From NCBI RefSeq assembly GCF_027922045.1, contig NZ_BSEX01000022.1:1-64000 (forward strand): 64,000 nucleotides of DNA. The letters are read 5' to 3'. This document shows positions 43,573 to 52,916 of the stretch, piece by piece; the stretch's first letter is position 1, and every line of letters starts with the position of its first letter. The translations under genes and the position numbers were made by a program. This DNA comes from Microbacterium terregens. GTDB taxonomy: Bacteria; Pseudomonadota; Alphaproteobacteria; Sphingomonadales; Sphingomonadaceae. The notes beneath the pieces were generated by a model, which saw only the letters and a list, made by a program, of their open reading frames with translations, was not told where the DNA came from and made no database searches.

Positions 43573-45606
43573 ATGAGCCGCACTATCGATCGCCGCCAGA
43601 TGCTTCGCGGCGCCGCCCTTGCTGGCGGTGGCATGGCGCTGACCGCCTATATGCCCGCGTGGGCGCAGCCTGTCTCGGGCGGGATCGTCAAACCGCTGCC
43701 GACCGTCTCGGGCACTGACATCGCGCTGACGATCGACAGTTTCAGACTTCCCGTCGACGGCAAGTCGACGCCCGCAATCGGCGTCAACGGCACGGTGCCG
43801 GCCCCTCTCATTCGCTTGAAGGAGGGGCAAAAGGTCCGCCTCTCCGTCACCAACAATCTCGACGAGGACAGTTCGATCCACTGGCATGGGCTGCTCGTGC
43901 CGTTCGCGATGGACGGCGTGCCCGGCATCAGCTTCCCCGGCATCAAGGCGCGCTCGACCTTCATCTACGAGTTCCCGATCATCCAGTCGGGCACCTACTG
44001 GTATCACAGCCATTCCGGCGAGCAGGAGCAGGGCGGACTTTACGGGCCGATCGTGATCGACCCGGCCGGTGCCGATCCGATCGCGTTCGACCGCGAGCAT
44101 GTGATCGTGCTGTCCGACCACAGCCAGATGACCGGCGAGCAGATTTTCCGGAAGCTGAAGCAGATGGGCGGCGCCTATTTCAACTATCAGCGGCCGACCC
44201 TCGCGGGCTTGCTCGCGGGTCGGGAAATGCCGCTCAAGGACCGGATCGAGTGGGGAAAGATGCGAATGGACCCCGCCGACATCGCCGACGTCACCGGCTC
44301 GACCTATACCTTCCTGGTCAACGGCTACGGGCCGTATGACAACTGGACGGGGCTGTTCAAGCCGGGCGAGCGGGTCCGCTTGCGGATCATCAACGCCGCG
44401 GCGCAGACCAACTTCAACGTCCGCATCCCCGACCTGCCGATGACCGTCGTGCAGGCCGATGGGCAGAATGTCCGTCCGGTGAAGATCGACGAGTTCCAGA
44501 TCGGCGTTGCCGAGACGTTCGACGTGATCGTGACGCCCGAGGACCGGGCCTACAGCTTCGTCTCCGAGGCTATCGATCGCTCCGGCATGGGCCGGGCGAC
44601 GCTCGCCCCGCGTGAGGGGATGGTCGCCCCGGTCCCGCCGCTTCGTCCGCGCACGCTGCTGACCATGACCGATATGGGCATGGACATGGGGAGCATGGGC
44701 GGGATGCAGGGCATGTCCGGCATGAAGGACGAGAGCCCGGTCGCCACGCGCGGGCCGGACCCCACCTTGATGCAGAACGCCTCGCGCAATCTTTGGAAGC
44801 TGACGGGCTGGAAGGGGCCGACCGATCACGGGACGGTCGCGGCAGGCGCAGCGATGGCGGGCATGTCCGGCATGTCGGGCATGGACCACAGCCAGATGGG
44901 CGGCGCTGTAATGCCCGGGATGGACCATAGCCAAATGGCAGCGGGCGGTGCTGGCATGGCCGGCATGGACCATAGTGCCATGTCGGGCGGATCGGGCCAG
45001 GCTGGCGGCATGGCCGGGATGGACCACGGGTCGGGTGGCGGCATGAACATGAACATGCGCGACCCGAAGAATGCGCCGGGCGTGAAGATGGGGCCGGGCG
45101 TGCAGACCATCTCCCCGATGCCGAAGGACCGTAGCGGTGAACCGCCCCAGGGTCTGGAGGGCCTGGATCACCGCGTCCTCACCTATCGCGACCTCGTTTC
45201 GCTCGCGCCCAACCCCGACGTGCGCGCGCCGTCGCGTCAGTTCGAGATCCATCTGACCGGTAACATGGAGCGCTACATGTGGGGCTTCGACGGGCAGAAG
45301 CTGAGCGATCCCGCCGACCCCATCCCGTTCCGCAAAGGCGAGCGGGCGCGGGTGACGTTGGTCAACGATACGATGATGCCGCACCCCATCCATCTCCACG
45401 GCCATTTCTTCGAGCTGGTGACGGGGCACGGCAATCATGCGCCGCGCAAGCACACCGTCAACGTGCCGCCTGGAGGCAAGATGACCTTTGATCTGACCGC
45501 CGATGCACCCGGCGATTGGGCGTTCCACTGTCACAATCTCTACCACATGACCGCAGGCATGATGCGCGTCGTCACCGTTCGCCCGTTCGCGGGAGAGGCG
45601 GCATGA
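43573..45606 (+). CDS. copA: copper resistance multicopper oxidase CopA/PcoA
   Basis: 677 residues. Twin-arginine signal (RRQMLRGAALAGGG). Copper ligands: His103-Trp-His105, HSHSGEQEQGG, His604 in HPIHLHGH, and His652-Cys-His654 with NLYHM. Between domains 2 and 3 lies a Met/His-rich insert (~375-495) with repeats of GMDHSQM type. It oxidises Cu(I) in the periplasm. ATG 43573 begins the Tat signal. Overlaps copB by ATGA. Promoter of ECF type. Confidence 0.93.
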   Translation: MSRTIDRRQMLRGAALAGGGMALTAYMPAWAQPVSGGIVKPLPTVSGTDIALTIDSFRLPVDGKSTPAIGVNGTVPAPLIRLKEGQKVRLSVTNNLDEDSSIHWHGLLVPFAMDGVPGISFPGIKARSTFIYEFPIIQSGTYWYHSHSGEQEQGGLYGPIVIDPAGADPIAFDREHVIVLSDHSQMTGEQIFRKLKQMGGAYFNYQRPTLAGLLAGREMPLKDRIEWGKMRMDPADIADVTGSTYTFLVNGYGPYDNWTGLFKPGERVRLRIINAAAQTNFNVRIPDLPMTVVQADGQNVRPVKIDEFQIGVAETFDVIVTPEDRAYSFVSEAIDRSGMGRATLAPREGMVAPVPPLRPRTLLTMTDMGMDMGSMGGMQGMSGMKDESPVATRGPDPTLMQNASRNLWKLTGWKGPTDHGTVAAGAAMAGMSGMSGMDHSQMGGAVMPGMDHSQMAAGGAGMAGMDHSAMSGGSGQAGGMAGMDHGSGGGMNMNMRDPKNAPGVKMGPGVQTISPMPKDRSGEPPQGLEGLDHRVLTYRDLVSLAPNPDVRAPSRQFEIHLTGNMERYMWGFDGQKLSDPADPIPFRKGERARVTLVNDTMMPHPIHLHGHFFELVTGHGNHAPRKHTVNVPPGGKMTFDLTADAPGDWAFHCHNLYHMTAGMMRVVTVRPFAGEAA

Positions 45607-46895
45607 ACCGGCTGACCGCGGCGCTCGCCGCCGCCACCATGCTCGGCATCGCCGGTCCTGTCGCCGCTCAGTCGATGCAGGGCATGGATCATTCGGCAAT
45701 GCCGGGCATGACCATGCCGATGCCTGCGAAAAAGAAGCCGGTGGTGAAGCCCACGGCCAAAGGCAAGCCGGCCAAGACTAGGTCAGCTCCTGCGAGGCGA
45801 CCATCAGCTTCGACGACGAAACGCCGCGCCGCGCCAACGGCCGGCATGAATGGTATGGATCACGGGACCATGCCGGGCATGGATCACTCGTCTATGCCCG
45901 GCATGGACCATGCGGCTCCGCAGGGCTCACAGCAGGGCATGGAAGCCATGCCGGGGATGCAGATGCCCGGAAACGGCCAAACGGTCCCTCAGGGCTCCCA
46001 GCAGCCGATGCAGGGCATGGACCATTCGGCGATGCCGGGGATGACCATGCCAGCCGACCAGCACAGCGGCCACGACATGCAGGGCATGTCGGGAATGGCC
46101 GGAATGCCAGGCATGGCGGCCGATGGGGTGCAGCAGACTGGCACCGCGCTTCCCGCAGGAAACGCCCCCGCCCCGCCCCTGCCGACCGACCATGCGGCCG
46201 ACAGCGTTTACGGCGCGGACGCGATGGCGATGGGTCGCCATCACCTTCAGCAGCATCACGGCGGTCAAAACTTCAGCCAGGTGCTATTGAACCTCGCTGA
46301 GTATCAATTCCGCAACGGTCGTGACGGCTATCGCTGGGATGGCGAGGCGTGGTTCGGGGGTGACATCAACCGCCTCTTCATCAAGTCTGAGGGCGAGGGA
46401 GCCTTCCGCGAGGGCATCGAGAGCGCCGAGGTGCAGGCGCTCTATAGCCGGACCATTGGCCCTTATTTCAATCTACAAGCGGGTGTCCGCCAGGATTTGG
46501 GGCCGTCCCCGAAACGCACCTATGCGACCGTCGGGCTGGAGGGGCTGGCACCGGGCTTCTTCGAGCTAGAGGGCGCGGTATTCCTGTCCAACAAGGGCGA
46601 CCTGCTAGGGCGGCTTGAGGGCTATTACGACCAGCGCATCACCCAGCGGCTGATCCTGCAACCGCGCGCCGAGCTCAATTTCGCTGCGCAGGACGTGCCG
46701 GAAAACCGGATCGGATCGGGCCTATCCAACGCCGAGCTTGGATTGCGGCTGCGTTATGAGATCCGGCGCGAGTTCGCCCCCTATGTCGGCGTGTCATGGG
46801 ATCGCCGCTTCGGCGACACCGCCCGCTACGCGCGCGCCGATGGGGATCGCGCAACGTCCAAGAGCATCGTCGCCGGCGTTCGTGTCTGGTTCTGA
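45603..46895 (+). CDS. copB: outer-membrane copper resistance protein CopB
   Basis: 430 residues. Signal peptide (cleavage after VAAQ), a long Met/His-rich segment (~25-180) with many MDHSAMPGM-like repeats and an internal Lys/Pro/Arg stretch, then the CopB beta-barrel (FNLQAGVRQDLGPSP, PYVGVSWDRRFGDTA, ending VRVWF with the terminal Phe of outer-membrane proteins). It partners periplasmic CopA. ATG 45603 overlaps the copA stop. Confidence 0.92.
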   Translation: MNRLTAALAAATMLGIAGPVAAQSMQGMDHSAMPGMTMPMPAKKKPVVKPTAKGKPAKTRSAPARRPSASTTKRRAAPTAGMNGMDHGTMPGMDHSSMPGMDHAAPQGSQQGMEAMPGMQMPGNGQTVPQGSQQPMQGMDHSAMPGMTMPADQHSGHDMQGMSGMAGMPGMAADGVQQTGTALPAGNAPAPPLPTDHAADSVYGADAMAMGRHHLQQHHGGQNFSQVLLNLAEYQFRNGRDGYRWDGEAWFGGDINRLFIKSEGEGAFREGIESAEVQALYSRTIGPYFNLQAGVRQDLGPSPKRTYATVGLEGLAPGFFELEGAVFLSNKGDLLGRLEGYYDQRITQRLILQPRAELNFAAQDVPENRIGSGLSNAELGLRLRYEIRREFAPYVGVSWDRRFGDTARYARADGDRATSKSIVAGVRVWF

Positions 46896-46910
46896 TCGAT
46901 GGAGGAACAG

Positions 46911-47495
46911 ATGGCTCAAGACGGCAGGCGCTCGATAAGGCAGCACTTCCCGAGCCTGCCGTTCGTAGGCGCCCTGGCGATCGTCCTGGCGCTGGGCGCA
47001 GCCGCGTTTATCTACCTTGGCGTGTATAACATCGCGGCCGACGAACCGCACACGCCGGCGGTCTATTCAATGCTCGAACGCCTGCGCGATCGGTCGATTG
47101 AGGCACGCGCGCGCGGCATAACACCCCCGGCCGATCTGGCATCGGCGCAGCGCGTGTCAGTCGGCGCGGGCCTTTACGGAGAAATGTGTTCCGGTTGCCA
47201 TCTCGGCCCCGGCGTCGAGAAATCCGAGATGAGCCAGGGCCTCTATCCACAGGCGCCGGAACTCGCGCGCGCTCAAGATCTCACCCCCGCCCAGCAATTC
47301 TGGATCATCAAGCACGGGGTGAAGCTCAGCGCCATGCCGGCATGGGGCAAGACGCATCCCGACCCCCTAATTTGGAATATGGTCGCGTTCGTCCGCAAGC
47401 TCCCCGGCATGACGCCCGAACAGTATAAGGCACTGGTCGCGAGCGCCCCGGCCGATCACGACGAGATGATGAAGGACATGCCGGGTATGAAGTGA
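46911..47495 (+). CDS. membrane-anchored monohaem cytochrome c
   Basis: 194 residues. One N-terminal membrane helix (~20-40), then a class I cytochrome domain with CSGCH, and possible Met ligands in KLSAMPAWG; the C-terminus is Met-rich (MMKDMPGMK). ATG 46911 has GGAGG 5 bases upstream; ATG 46899 is also in frame. It sits between copB and a PepSY protein in the copper operon and may take electrons from CopA-catalysed Cu(I) oxidation, which is inference. Confidence 0.8.
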   Translation: MAQDGRRSIRQHFPSLPFVGALAIVLALGAAAFIYLGVYNIAADEPHTPAVYSMLERLRDRSIEARARGITPPADLASAQRVSVGAGLYGEMCSGCHLGPGVEKSEMSQGLYPQAPELARAQDLTPAQQFWIIKHGVKLSAMPAWGKTHPDPLIWNMVAFVRKLPGMTPEQYKALVASAPADHDEMMKDMPGMK

Positions 47496-47520
47496 CCCCG
47501 GCGACGAGGTTGAGGGAGGA

Positions 47521-48258
47521 GTGGTTCTGAAAAGCGCGAAACTGAGGCTGCATCTACTCGCGAGCCGCACGCACAAATGGCTCGCGATCATCATCGGCGC
47601 GCAGCTCCTGCTATGGTTCGCAAGCGGCGCCCTGATGAGCTTCCTGCCGATCGATCGGGTGCATGGCGATCACCTCGTTGACCGCAAAGCCGCGGCGCCC
47701 CTTCCCCGCGGCAGCACGTTCGCCCCACCATCGGCGATCGTAGGCGCAGCAGATGCGCCCATCGAGGCCATCACCTATCGCATGTGGCTTGGCCGCCCGG
47801 TCGCCGAGGTCGCGACAGCCAAGGGAACGCGCCTGTTCGACGCCGCGACGGGCCAAGCGCTGCCAGCACCAACGGCTCGTGAGGCCGAGGAGATCGCGCG
47901 TTTGGCATGGCGTGGCGGTGCTCGACCAGCGGCGAAGGTAGAGCGGATCGAGCGCGCCAGCCCCGAATATCGCGGCACGCTCCCCGCCTGGCGCGTCGCG
48001 TTCGCCGACCTCGATTCCACCCGCGTCTTTGTCGCGGCCGACACCGGTCGGATCTCGGCTGTCCGAACCGGCACTTGGCGGCTCTACGACTTCTTCTGGG
48101 GCCTTCACATCATGGATTGGACGAATCACGAGAACTTCAACACGCCCTGGCTGCTCGCCTTCGCGATCGGTGGGCTTGCGCTTTGGTTAGGGGGGGCAGT
48201 GCTTCTCTACATGCGATGGCCCAAAACGCGGCGTCGCAACATCGTGATCGAGGCATAA
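47521..48258 (+). CDS. PepSY domain membrane protein
   Basis: 245 residues: an N-terminal helix (THKWLAIIIGAQLLLWFASG), a periplasmic PepSY-like region (RVFVAADTGRISAVRTG), and a C-terminal helix pair after the conserved DFFWGLHIMDW. Related PepSY-associated proteins act in metal reductase or oxidase complexes. GTG 47521 follows GGGAGGA. It probably belongs to the copAB-cytochrome operon. Confidence 0.75.
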   Translation: MVLKSAKLRLHLLASRTHKWLAIIIGAQLLLWFASGALMSFLPIDRVHGDHLVDRKAAAPLPRGSTFAPPSAIVGAADAPIEAITYRMWLGRPVAEVATAKGTRLFDAATGQALPAPTAREAEEIARLAWRGGARPAAKVERIERASPEYRGTLPAWRVAFADLDSTRVFVAADTGRISAVRTGTWRLYDFFWGLHIMDWTNHENFNTPWLLAFAIGGLALWLGGAVLLYMRWPKTRRRNIVIEA

Positions 48259-48339
48259 TATACGCGGCTCAGGAGCGTAGCCCTCGGAAATAAAGTCCTG
48301 TTTCCTGACAATTTCTCGCGCGTTCTAGCACCCCGGGTG

Positions 48340-48364
48340 AGGGATAGCCGCCTCGCACGCGTAG
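48340..48364 (+). promoter_or_regulatory. putative ECF-sigma promoter, DUF305 gene
   Basis: AGGGAT (48340-48345), 14 bp, CGTA (48360-48363). It is 28 bp before the ATG at 48392. Sixth member of the AGGGRT-N14-CGTA family. Confidence 0.7.
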
Positions 48365-48391
48365 AAGTCTTAGAACCCAGGGAGATCAATA

Positions 48392-48784
48392 ATGCGCTTC
48401 GCACCAACATTCGCAGCTTTGGCGCTGCTCGCCACGCCCGCCCTCGCGCAGCAGAGCGGCGGAATGCAGGGCATGAACCACGGTCAGATGGCCGGCATGA
48501 ACCACGACGACATGGCGGGCATGATGGCCGGCAATCCCTACGGCCAGGCCGAGATGGACATGCATCAGAAGATGATGGCGGCCAAGCAGGGCGACGCGGC
48601 CGAAATGTGGACGCGCAAGATGATCGAGCATCACCGAGGCGCCATCGCCATGTCGCGCGTTGCGGTGCGTGACGCGCGCGACGCCGAGACCAAGCGCATG
48701 GCGCAGATGACGATCACGAAACAGGAAAAGGATATTGCCGAGCTGCAGGCGTGGCTCAGCAAGCACGGCAAGCGCCCGCAATAA
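48392..48784 (+). CDS. DUF305 domain protein, secreted, Met/His-rich
   Basis: 130 residues. Signal peptide cleaved after PALAQ. The N-terminal mature part is Met/His-rich (GMNHGQMAGMNHDDMAGMM), followed by the DUF305 helix bundle with MIEHHRGAIAMSR. Likely a periplasmic copper binder. Behind an ECF-type promoter and followed by a terminator, so it is probably a monocistronic unit. Confidence 0.85.
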   Translation: MRFAPTFAALALLATPALAQQSGGMQGMNHGQMAGMNHDDMAGMMAGNPYGQAEMDMHQKMMAAKQGDAAEMWTRKMIEHHRGAIAMSRVAVRDARDAETKRMAQMTITKQEKDIAELQAWLSKHGKRPQ

Positions 48785-48794
48785 GGGAGCGCTG

Positions 48795-48845
48795 CCCCGC
48801 CCTGTCGATCCCCCTACCCCCCGGCAGGGCGGGGATTTCCTTTTA
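48795..48845 (+). terminator. rho-independent terminator after DUF305 gene
   Basis: CCCCGCCCTG (48795-48804) pairs with CAGGGCGGGG (48825-48834) in a perfect 10-bp stem; it is followed by ATTTCCTTTT. The stem begins 11 bases after the stop. Confidence 0.75.
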
Positions 48846-48852
48846 GGAGCTG

Positions 48853-49305
48853 ATGATGAAGAATGGTGTTCGTGGCGCCGTCGCCGCCTTGCTAATGACC
48901 ATCCCAGCGGTCGCATCGGCCGCGGCCGACATCGCCATGCACCGCGATCCGGGTTGCGGCTGTTGCGAGAAATGGGCGGCGCAGGTGCGTCAGCAGTTCG
49001 GCCGCAAGGTCCAGATCATCGACGATGATCGCCGTGAGGTGCTGCAGCGTAAGATCGGCCTGCCCGCTGACCTCGCGTCCTGCCATACCGCGATCATCGA
49101 CGGCATGGCGTTTGAGGGACATGTCCCGATCGCGGACATGAAGCGCGCGCTGGCCCAGCATCCTAAAGGCGTGCGCGGCTTGGCCGTGGCCGGAATGCCG
49201 ATGGGCTCACCGGGCATGGAGGTGCCCGGCATGAGAACCCAGCCCTATGACGTCATTGCGTTCGGTGCCGCTGGCCGGCGTGTCTTTGCTAGCCACGGCG
49301 CCTAA
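48853..49305 (+). CDS. DUF411 domain protein, secreted
   Basis: 150 residues. Signal peptide (cleavage after ASAA), then the DUF411 core: HRDPGCGCCEKWA at the start and LASCHTAIIDG later; the GCGCC and SCH cysteines are likely copper ligands. The C-terminal GMPMGSPGMEVPGM is typical of the family. ATG 48853 or 48856 (AGGAG upstream). DUF411 genes recur in copper-resistance clusters. Confidence 0.87.
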   Translation: MMKNGVRGAVAALLMTIPAVASAAADIAMHRDPGCGCCEKWAAQVRQQFGRKVQIIDDDRREVLQRKIGLPADLASCHTAIIDGMAFEGHVPIADMKRALAQHPKGVRGLAVAGMPMGSPGMEVPGMRTQPYDVIAFGAAGRRVFASHGA

Positions 49306-49418
49306 ACGACAGGTTGTCTTGTGAGCGGCAAATCTTCCCCGGCGCTTCATGCCGGCACTACGGCACCCGGCAAACCACCCGTATTGACCTCGGCGTTGAC
49401 AATTGGGATAGTATCCGG

Positions 49419-49775
49419 GTGTTGAAAGCTCGTCTTTCTCTCTTGCTTCTTGTTGGAGCGTTGCTTGGCCTTTTGGGCCAAGGAATTGCGTATGCGGCCG
49501 GCCCATCGCTCTCACCCAAGATGGCGATGAGCCATGTCACCCCATCCCGCATGGATTGCGCGGGTATGGCGACCCCGGATCCGTCATCGGAACACCCATG
49601 CAAAGGACTGACGCTGGCGTGTATCGCCCAAATGGGATGCGTTGTTCCCATGACGTTTGAGGAGCCGGCAAGAGTGCTGAAGCGCTCGATCGCATCTCAA
49701 ATCGTTATCTGGCCTGCCAGCCGGGCACTTGCCGGCCTCAACGTCGCTCCCGAGCCCGAACCGCCTACCGTTTGA
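49419..49775 (+). CDS. small secreted Cys-containing protein upstream of cus genes
   Basis: 118 residues from GTG 49419. A strong signal peptide (LLLLVGALLGLLGQG, cleavage near AYAA), then a mature part with four Cys (MDCAGM, HPCKG, LACIAQMGCVV) and a C-terminus ending APEPEPPTV. A good promoter (TTGACC, 17 nt, GATAGT) ends a few bases before the start, so the mRNA may be nearly leaderless. It resembles in layout the small proteins before the two czc operons. No known domain recognised. Confidence 0.55.
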   Translation: MLKARLSLLLLVGALLGLLGQGIAYAAGPSLSPKMAMSHVTPSRMDCAGMATPDPSSEHPCKGLTLACIAQMGCVVPMTFEEPARVLKRSIASQIVIWPASRALAGLNVAPEPEPPTV

Positions 49776-49857
49776 TCGAGTCAAGCCGTGTCAGGCTGCA
49801 GCCGTTCGCCGGTTGCGGCTCTGCCGATTTTAAATCTCGATCAAATTGGAAAGTGAC

Positions 49858-50109
49858 ATGAAAACGTTCATCTTGGCGGTATTTGCCGCTAGCCTCGCCG
49901 CGTCGGCAGCGACGGCGGCCACATCTGAAAATAAAAGCAATGGTCATTGGGAGTGGCGTTCCAATTACCAGCCGGGCCCGCGGGCGCCGCTTCAAGCCCC
50001 ACGTCGCGTATGGGTTACGGACGTTCCCCAGTCGAGCGCCTGCGTGTGCCCGATGATGGAACGCGGTCGCGACGCCTGCATGTCAATGAAGGGCGGCCAG
50101 TCAACTTAA
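49858..50109 (+). CDS. small secreted Cys-containing hypothetical protein
   Basis: 83 residues. Signal peptide (MKTFILAVFAASLAAS, cleavage after TAA), a Trp/Arg/Pro-rich middle, and a C-terminus with three Cys (ACVCPMMERGRDACM) beside two Met. AAAGTGAC precedes ATG 49858. It stands between the previous small protein and cusC; possibly a periplasmic Cu-binding accessory. No family recognised. Confidence 0.55.
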   Translation: MKTFILAVFAASLAASAATAATSENKSNGHWEWRSNYQPGPRAPLQAPRRVWVTDVPQSSACVCPMMERGRDACMSMKGGQST

Positions 50110-50129
50110 GCTGGCGAGCCTGAACAGGT

Positions 50130-50161
50130 GCCGGGCTCCGATCAACCATTTGGAGCCCGGC
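50130..50161 (+). terminator. stem-loop before cusC
   Basis: GCCGGGCTCC and GGAGCCCGGC form a perfect 10-bp stem with a 12-nt loop, 20 bases after the stop of the small Cys gene and 29 bases before the cusC ATG. Only a weak AT-rich tail follows. Could end the upstream transcript or act in the cus leader. Confidence 0.5.
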
Positions 50162-50190
50162 CATCATTATGACATGAAGGGACTAGAGGG

Positions 50191-51420
50191 ATGCGCGCAT
50201 CCATGATGCTCGCGGTCGCCGCGCTCACGACGAGCGCCGCGCACGCGCAGACACTTACCTATGACCAAGCGCTGCGCGATGCGGTTGCCAACGCCCCGGG
50301 AGCGGTTGCCGGTCGCGCGGGGGTCAGCGCCGCCCAAGCCGATGCACGTGCGGCGGGAAGCCTTCCGGACCCCCGTGTGTCGATCGGAATCGAGAATTAT
50401 CCTGTCTCTGGGCCACCCGCCTTCTCCCTATCCAGAGACGACATGACGATGGGGCGTGTCGGTTTCCAACAGGACCTACCCAACCTTGCCAAGCGTCATG
50501 CCGCGCAAGCGCAGGCACGCGCCGTGATCGCAACGGCAGAAGCATCGCAAGCGACCAAGCTCCGGGAGGTGCGATTGGGAGCGGGGCAGGCATGGATCGA
50601 CCTTGCTTATGCCGAGCGTCGACTAGCTGCCCTCGACACCGTTCTGCTATTCCTTCGATCTCTCCCTTCCGCTGCGCGGGCCGCCGTGACGACCGGTTCG
50701 GTCCGCCCTGGTCAGACACTGACGACCGATCAGGAGATCGCGGCACTCGACGACCGCCGCGACGAGTTGATGGCCGCCGTTGCGCGCGCCCGCGCGATGC
50801 TGGCTCGCTGGACCGGCGTATCGGCGCCCGAGATTGCCGGCGATATGCCCGCGATCGATCTGGCTCCGGCGCGGCTGCGGGACGCGCTCAGCCTTCACTC
50901 CGACATGGTTCTCGCCGAGGCCGGTATTCAGCGCGCCCAGGCCGACGTGGATGCGGCGCGAGCGGAGAAGCGACCCGATTGGGGGGTAGAGGTAGCTTAT
51001 CAACGCCGTGACCCCCGGTATGGCGACATGGTGTCGGCGGGAGTTTCGATGAGCCTGCCGCTGTTCGCTCGATCGCGTCAGAACCCGCGCATCGAAGCCC
51101 GCAAATCCGCACAGGCGCAGGCCGAGGCCGCGCGCGAAGAAACCCGGCGCACATTGGCAGCCGATCTGGAGGCCGCGCTGGCGGACCACCAAATGCATCA
51201 CAGCCAATGGCAGCGCGCGCGCGACGTGCTCCTTCCGCTCGCTCGGAAGCGAGCCGATCTGGAGATAGCGAGCTACTCTGCCGGTCGCGCGAGTCTTGCG
51301 GATGCCATCGAAGCCAAGACCGCGCTCGCCGACGCCGAGCTGACCGTGCTCGACCGTGAGGCGCTCGTCGCCGCAGACTCTGTCCGCCTCACCATTACCT
51401 TCGGGAGCGCCGATCGATGA
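50191..51420 (+). CDS. cusC: outer-membrane efflux channel, CusC type (TolC family)
   Basis: 409 residues with a signal peptide (cleavage after AHAQ). TolC-type helical halves with RVSIGIENYPVSGPP and, later, MSLPLFARSRQNPRIEA. Less Arg-rich than the two CzcC proteins. It starts with the ATG after GACTAGAGGG and overlaps cusB by ATGA. Assigned to the Cu/Ag system from its operon partners. Confidence 0.83.
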   Translation: MRASMMLAVAALTTSAAHAQTLTYDQALRDAVANAPGAVAGRAGVSAAQADARAAGSLPDPRVSIGIENYPVSGPPAFSLSRDDMTMGRVGFQQDLPNLAKRHAAQAQARAVIATAEASQATKLREVRLGAGQAWIDLAYAERRLAALDTVLLFLRSLPSAARAAVTTGSVRPGQTLTTDQEIAALDDRRDELMAAVARARAMLARWTGVSAPEIAGDMPAIDLAPARLRDALSLHSDMVLAEAGIQRAQADVDAARAEKRPDWGVEVAYQRRDPRYGDMVSAGVSMSLPLFARSRQNPRIEARKSAQAQAEAAREETRRTLAADLEAALADHQMHHSQWQRARDVLLPLARKRADLEIASYSAGRASLADAIEAKTALADAELTVLDREALVAADSVRLTITFGSADR

Positions 51421-52916
51421 GCGACACTACCATTACCCGCGCCCGCCTTGTCACCGCGGTAAGCGCGCTGGTGCTGGTCGCAGGGGGCGTGGGCTTCGGG
51501 CTCGCGAAACTTGGCACGTCCTCGGCTGCCGATCAAACGGCATCCCCAGCCCCGCAGAAGAAGATCCTCTACTGGTATGATCCGATGATCCCGGGGGAGC
51601 GGCACGACGGCCCGGGTCTCTCGTCGATGAGGATGAAACTGATCCCCCGCTATGCCGACGAGGGCGCAGGCGGTAGCGCCGCACCGGGCGTAGCGATCGA
51701 TCCGGCCAGCCTCCAGCGGCTCGGCGCGCGGATCGTCACGGTCGAACGCGGATCGTTGTCAAACTCGGCCTCGGCAACCGGCAGCATCGAGTTCAATGAC
51801 CGCAACGTTGCGGTCGTGCAGGCACGCAGCGGCGGCTTCGTTCAGCGCGTCTATGCGCGCGCGCCAGGCGATGTCGTGCCGGCAGGCGCCCCGCTCGCCG
51901 ATATCCTTGTGCCCGAATGGGCGGGCGCGCAGGCGGAGTATCTCGCCGTGCGCCGCACCGGGGATGCCGGGCTCACGCGGGCGGCACGAGAGCGCCTGTT
52001 GCTTCTCGGGATGCCCGCCGGATCGATTGCATCGGCGGAGTGGCGCGGCCGACCGCAAGGTGTGACGACGATCAGCACGCCCGTGGGGGGCGTCATCAAG
52101 ACGCTCGGCGTCCGACAGGGGATGACGGTCGCGCAAGGACAGACACTGGCGGAGGTGAACGGCCTCGCCACCGTGTGGCTGAACGCGGCTGTCCCTGAGG
52201 CCCTCGCAGGAAACCTGCGGATCGGCACGCCCGTCATCGCCACGCTGGCGGCTTTCCCGGGCGAAAGCTTCAGGGGCCGCATCGCTGCGATCCTGCCCCA
52301 GGCCGAGGCAGCGAGCCGCACGCTCACAATCCGCGTCGAGCTCCCCAACCGTGCCGGCCGGTTGCGCCCCGGTATGTTCGCCAGCGTGGCGCTCGACCAG
52401 GGGAGCCGCGATGCACTCCTTGTTCCGAGTGAGGCCGTGATCCGGACCGGCCGGCGCACACTCGTCATGTTGGCAGGGCCGGGTGGACGCTTTCGACCCG
52501 CCGAGGTTCGCACTGGCGCAGAAGGCGGCGGCAAAACCGAGATAGTCGCCGGCCTGACCGAGGGTGAGAAGGTTGTCGCGTCGGGCCAGTTCCTGATCGA
52601 CTCCGAAGCGAGCCTCGCTGGCCTCGATGCGCGTCCGATTGGTGTCGAAGCGTCACCCGCAACAAAGCCGGCCGTGAAACCCACCGCGTCGATCTACGAG
52701 ACGGTCGGCAGCATCGAGGCGATCGATCGCAGTTCCGTCACCCTGTCCCATCAGCCCGTTCCGGCGATCGGCTGGCCGGCCATGACAATGACGTTCCGCG
52801 TCGCCGATCCCGCGTTGGTGCGTGGGTATCGCAAGGGTGAGCGGGTGCGGTTCGGCTTTGATCAACCCGCCGATGGTCCAACGCTGCGCCGCATGACGCG
52901 CGAGGCTGGGCGATGA
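51417..52916 (+). CDS. cusB: CusB-type periplasmic adaptor with N-terminal metal domain and C-terminal CusF-like domain
   Basis: 499 residues. N-terminal anchor, then a short heavy-metal-binding domain (~44-80: [21 protein letters not shown], ending LIPRYADEG), the lipoyl/hairpin/barrel core (~100-415), and a C-terminal CusF-like OB domain (~430-499) with [14 protein letters not shown], the Met/Trp copper site. Adaptors normally lack the fused CusF domain; here a separate CusF-like gene also follows. It should collect Cu(I)/Ag(I) and pass it to CusA. Overlaps both neighbours by ATGA. Confidence 0.9.
   Translation: MSDTTITRARLVTAVSALVLVAGGVGFGLAKLGTSSAADQTASPAPQKKILYWYDPMIPGERHDGPGLSSMRMKLIPRYADEGAGGSAAPGVAIDPASLQRLGARIVTVERGSLSNSASATGSIEFNDRNVAVVQARSGGFVQRVYARAPGDVVPAGAPLADILVPEWAGAQAEYLAVRRTGDAGLTRAARERLLLLGMPAGSIASAEWRGRPQGVTTISTPVGGVIKTLGVRQGMTVAQGQTLAEVNGLATVWLNAAVPEALAGNLRIGTPVIATLAAFPGESFRGRIAAILPQAEAASRTLTIRVELPNRAGRLRPGMFASVALDQGSRDALLVPSEAVIRTGRRTLVMLAGPGGRFRPAEVRTGAEGGGKTEIVAGLTEGEKVVASGQFLIDSEASLAGLDARPIGVEASPATKPAVKPTASIYETVGSIEAIDRSSVTLSHQPVPAIGWPAMTMTFRVADPALVRGYRKGERVRFGFDQPADGPTLRRMTREAGR

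Noticed and set aside
43432..45699. A 755-codon minus-strand open frame opposite copA and the end of the sigma gene
   Set aside because: The plus strand has clear copper-oxidase ligands and a Tat signal; the antisense frame is His/Arg-rich by codon complementarity.
44650..46130. Possible CRISPR or intergenic repeat array because of recurrent ATGGACCA-like units
   Set aside because: The units are in frame, vary in length and encode Met/His repeats of CopA and CopB; no constant repeat-spacer pattern.
50180..50195. AGGGAT just before cusC as a seventh ECF promoter
   Set aside because: AGGGAT at 50185 overlaps the start codon and no CGTA follows at 14 bases.
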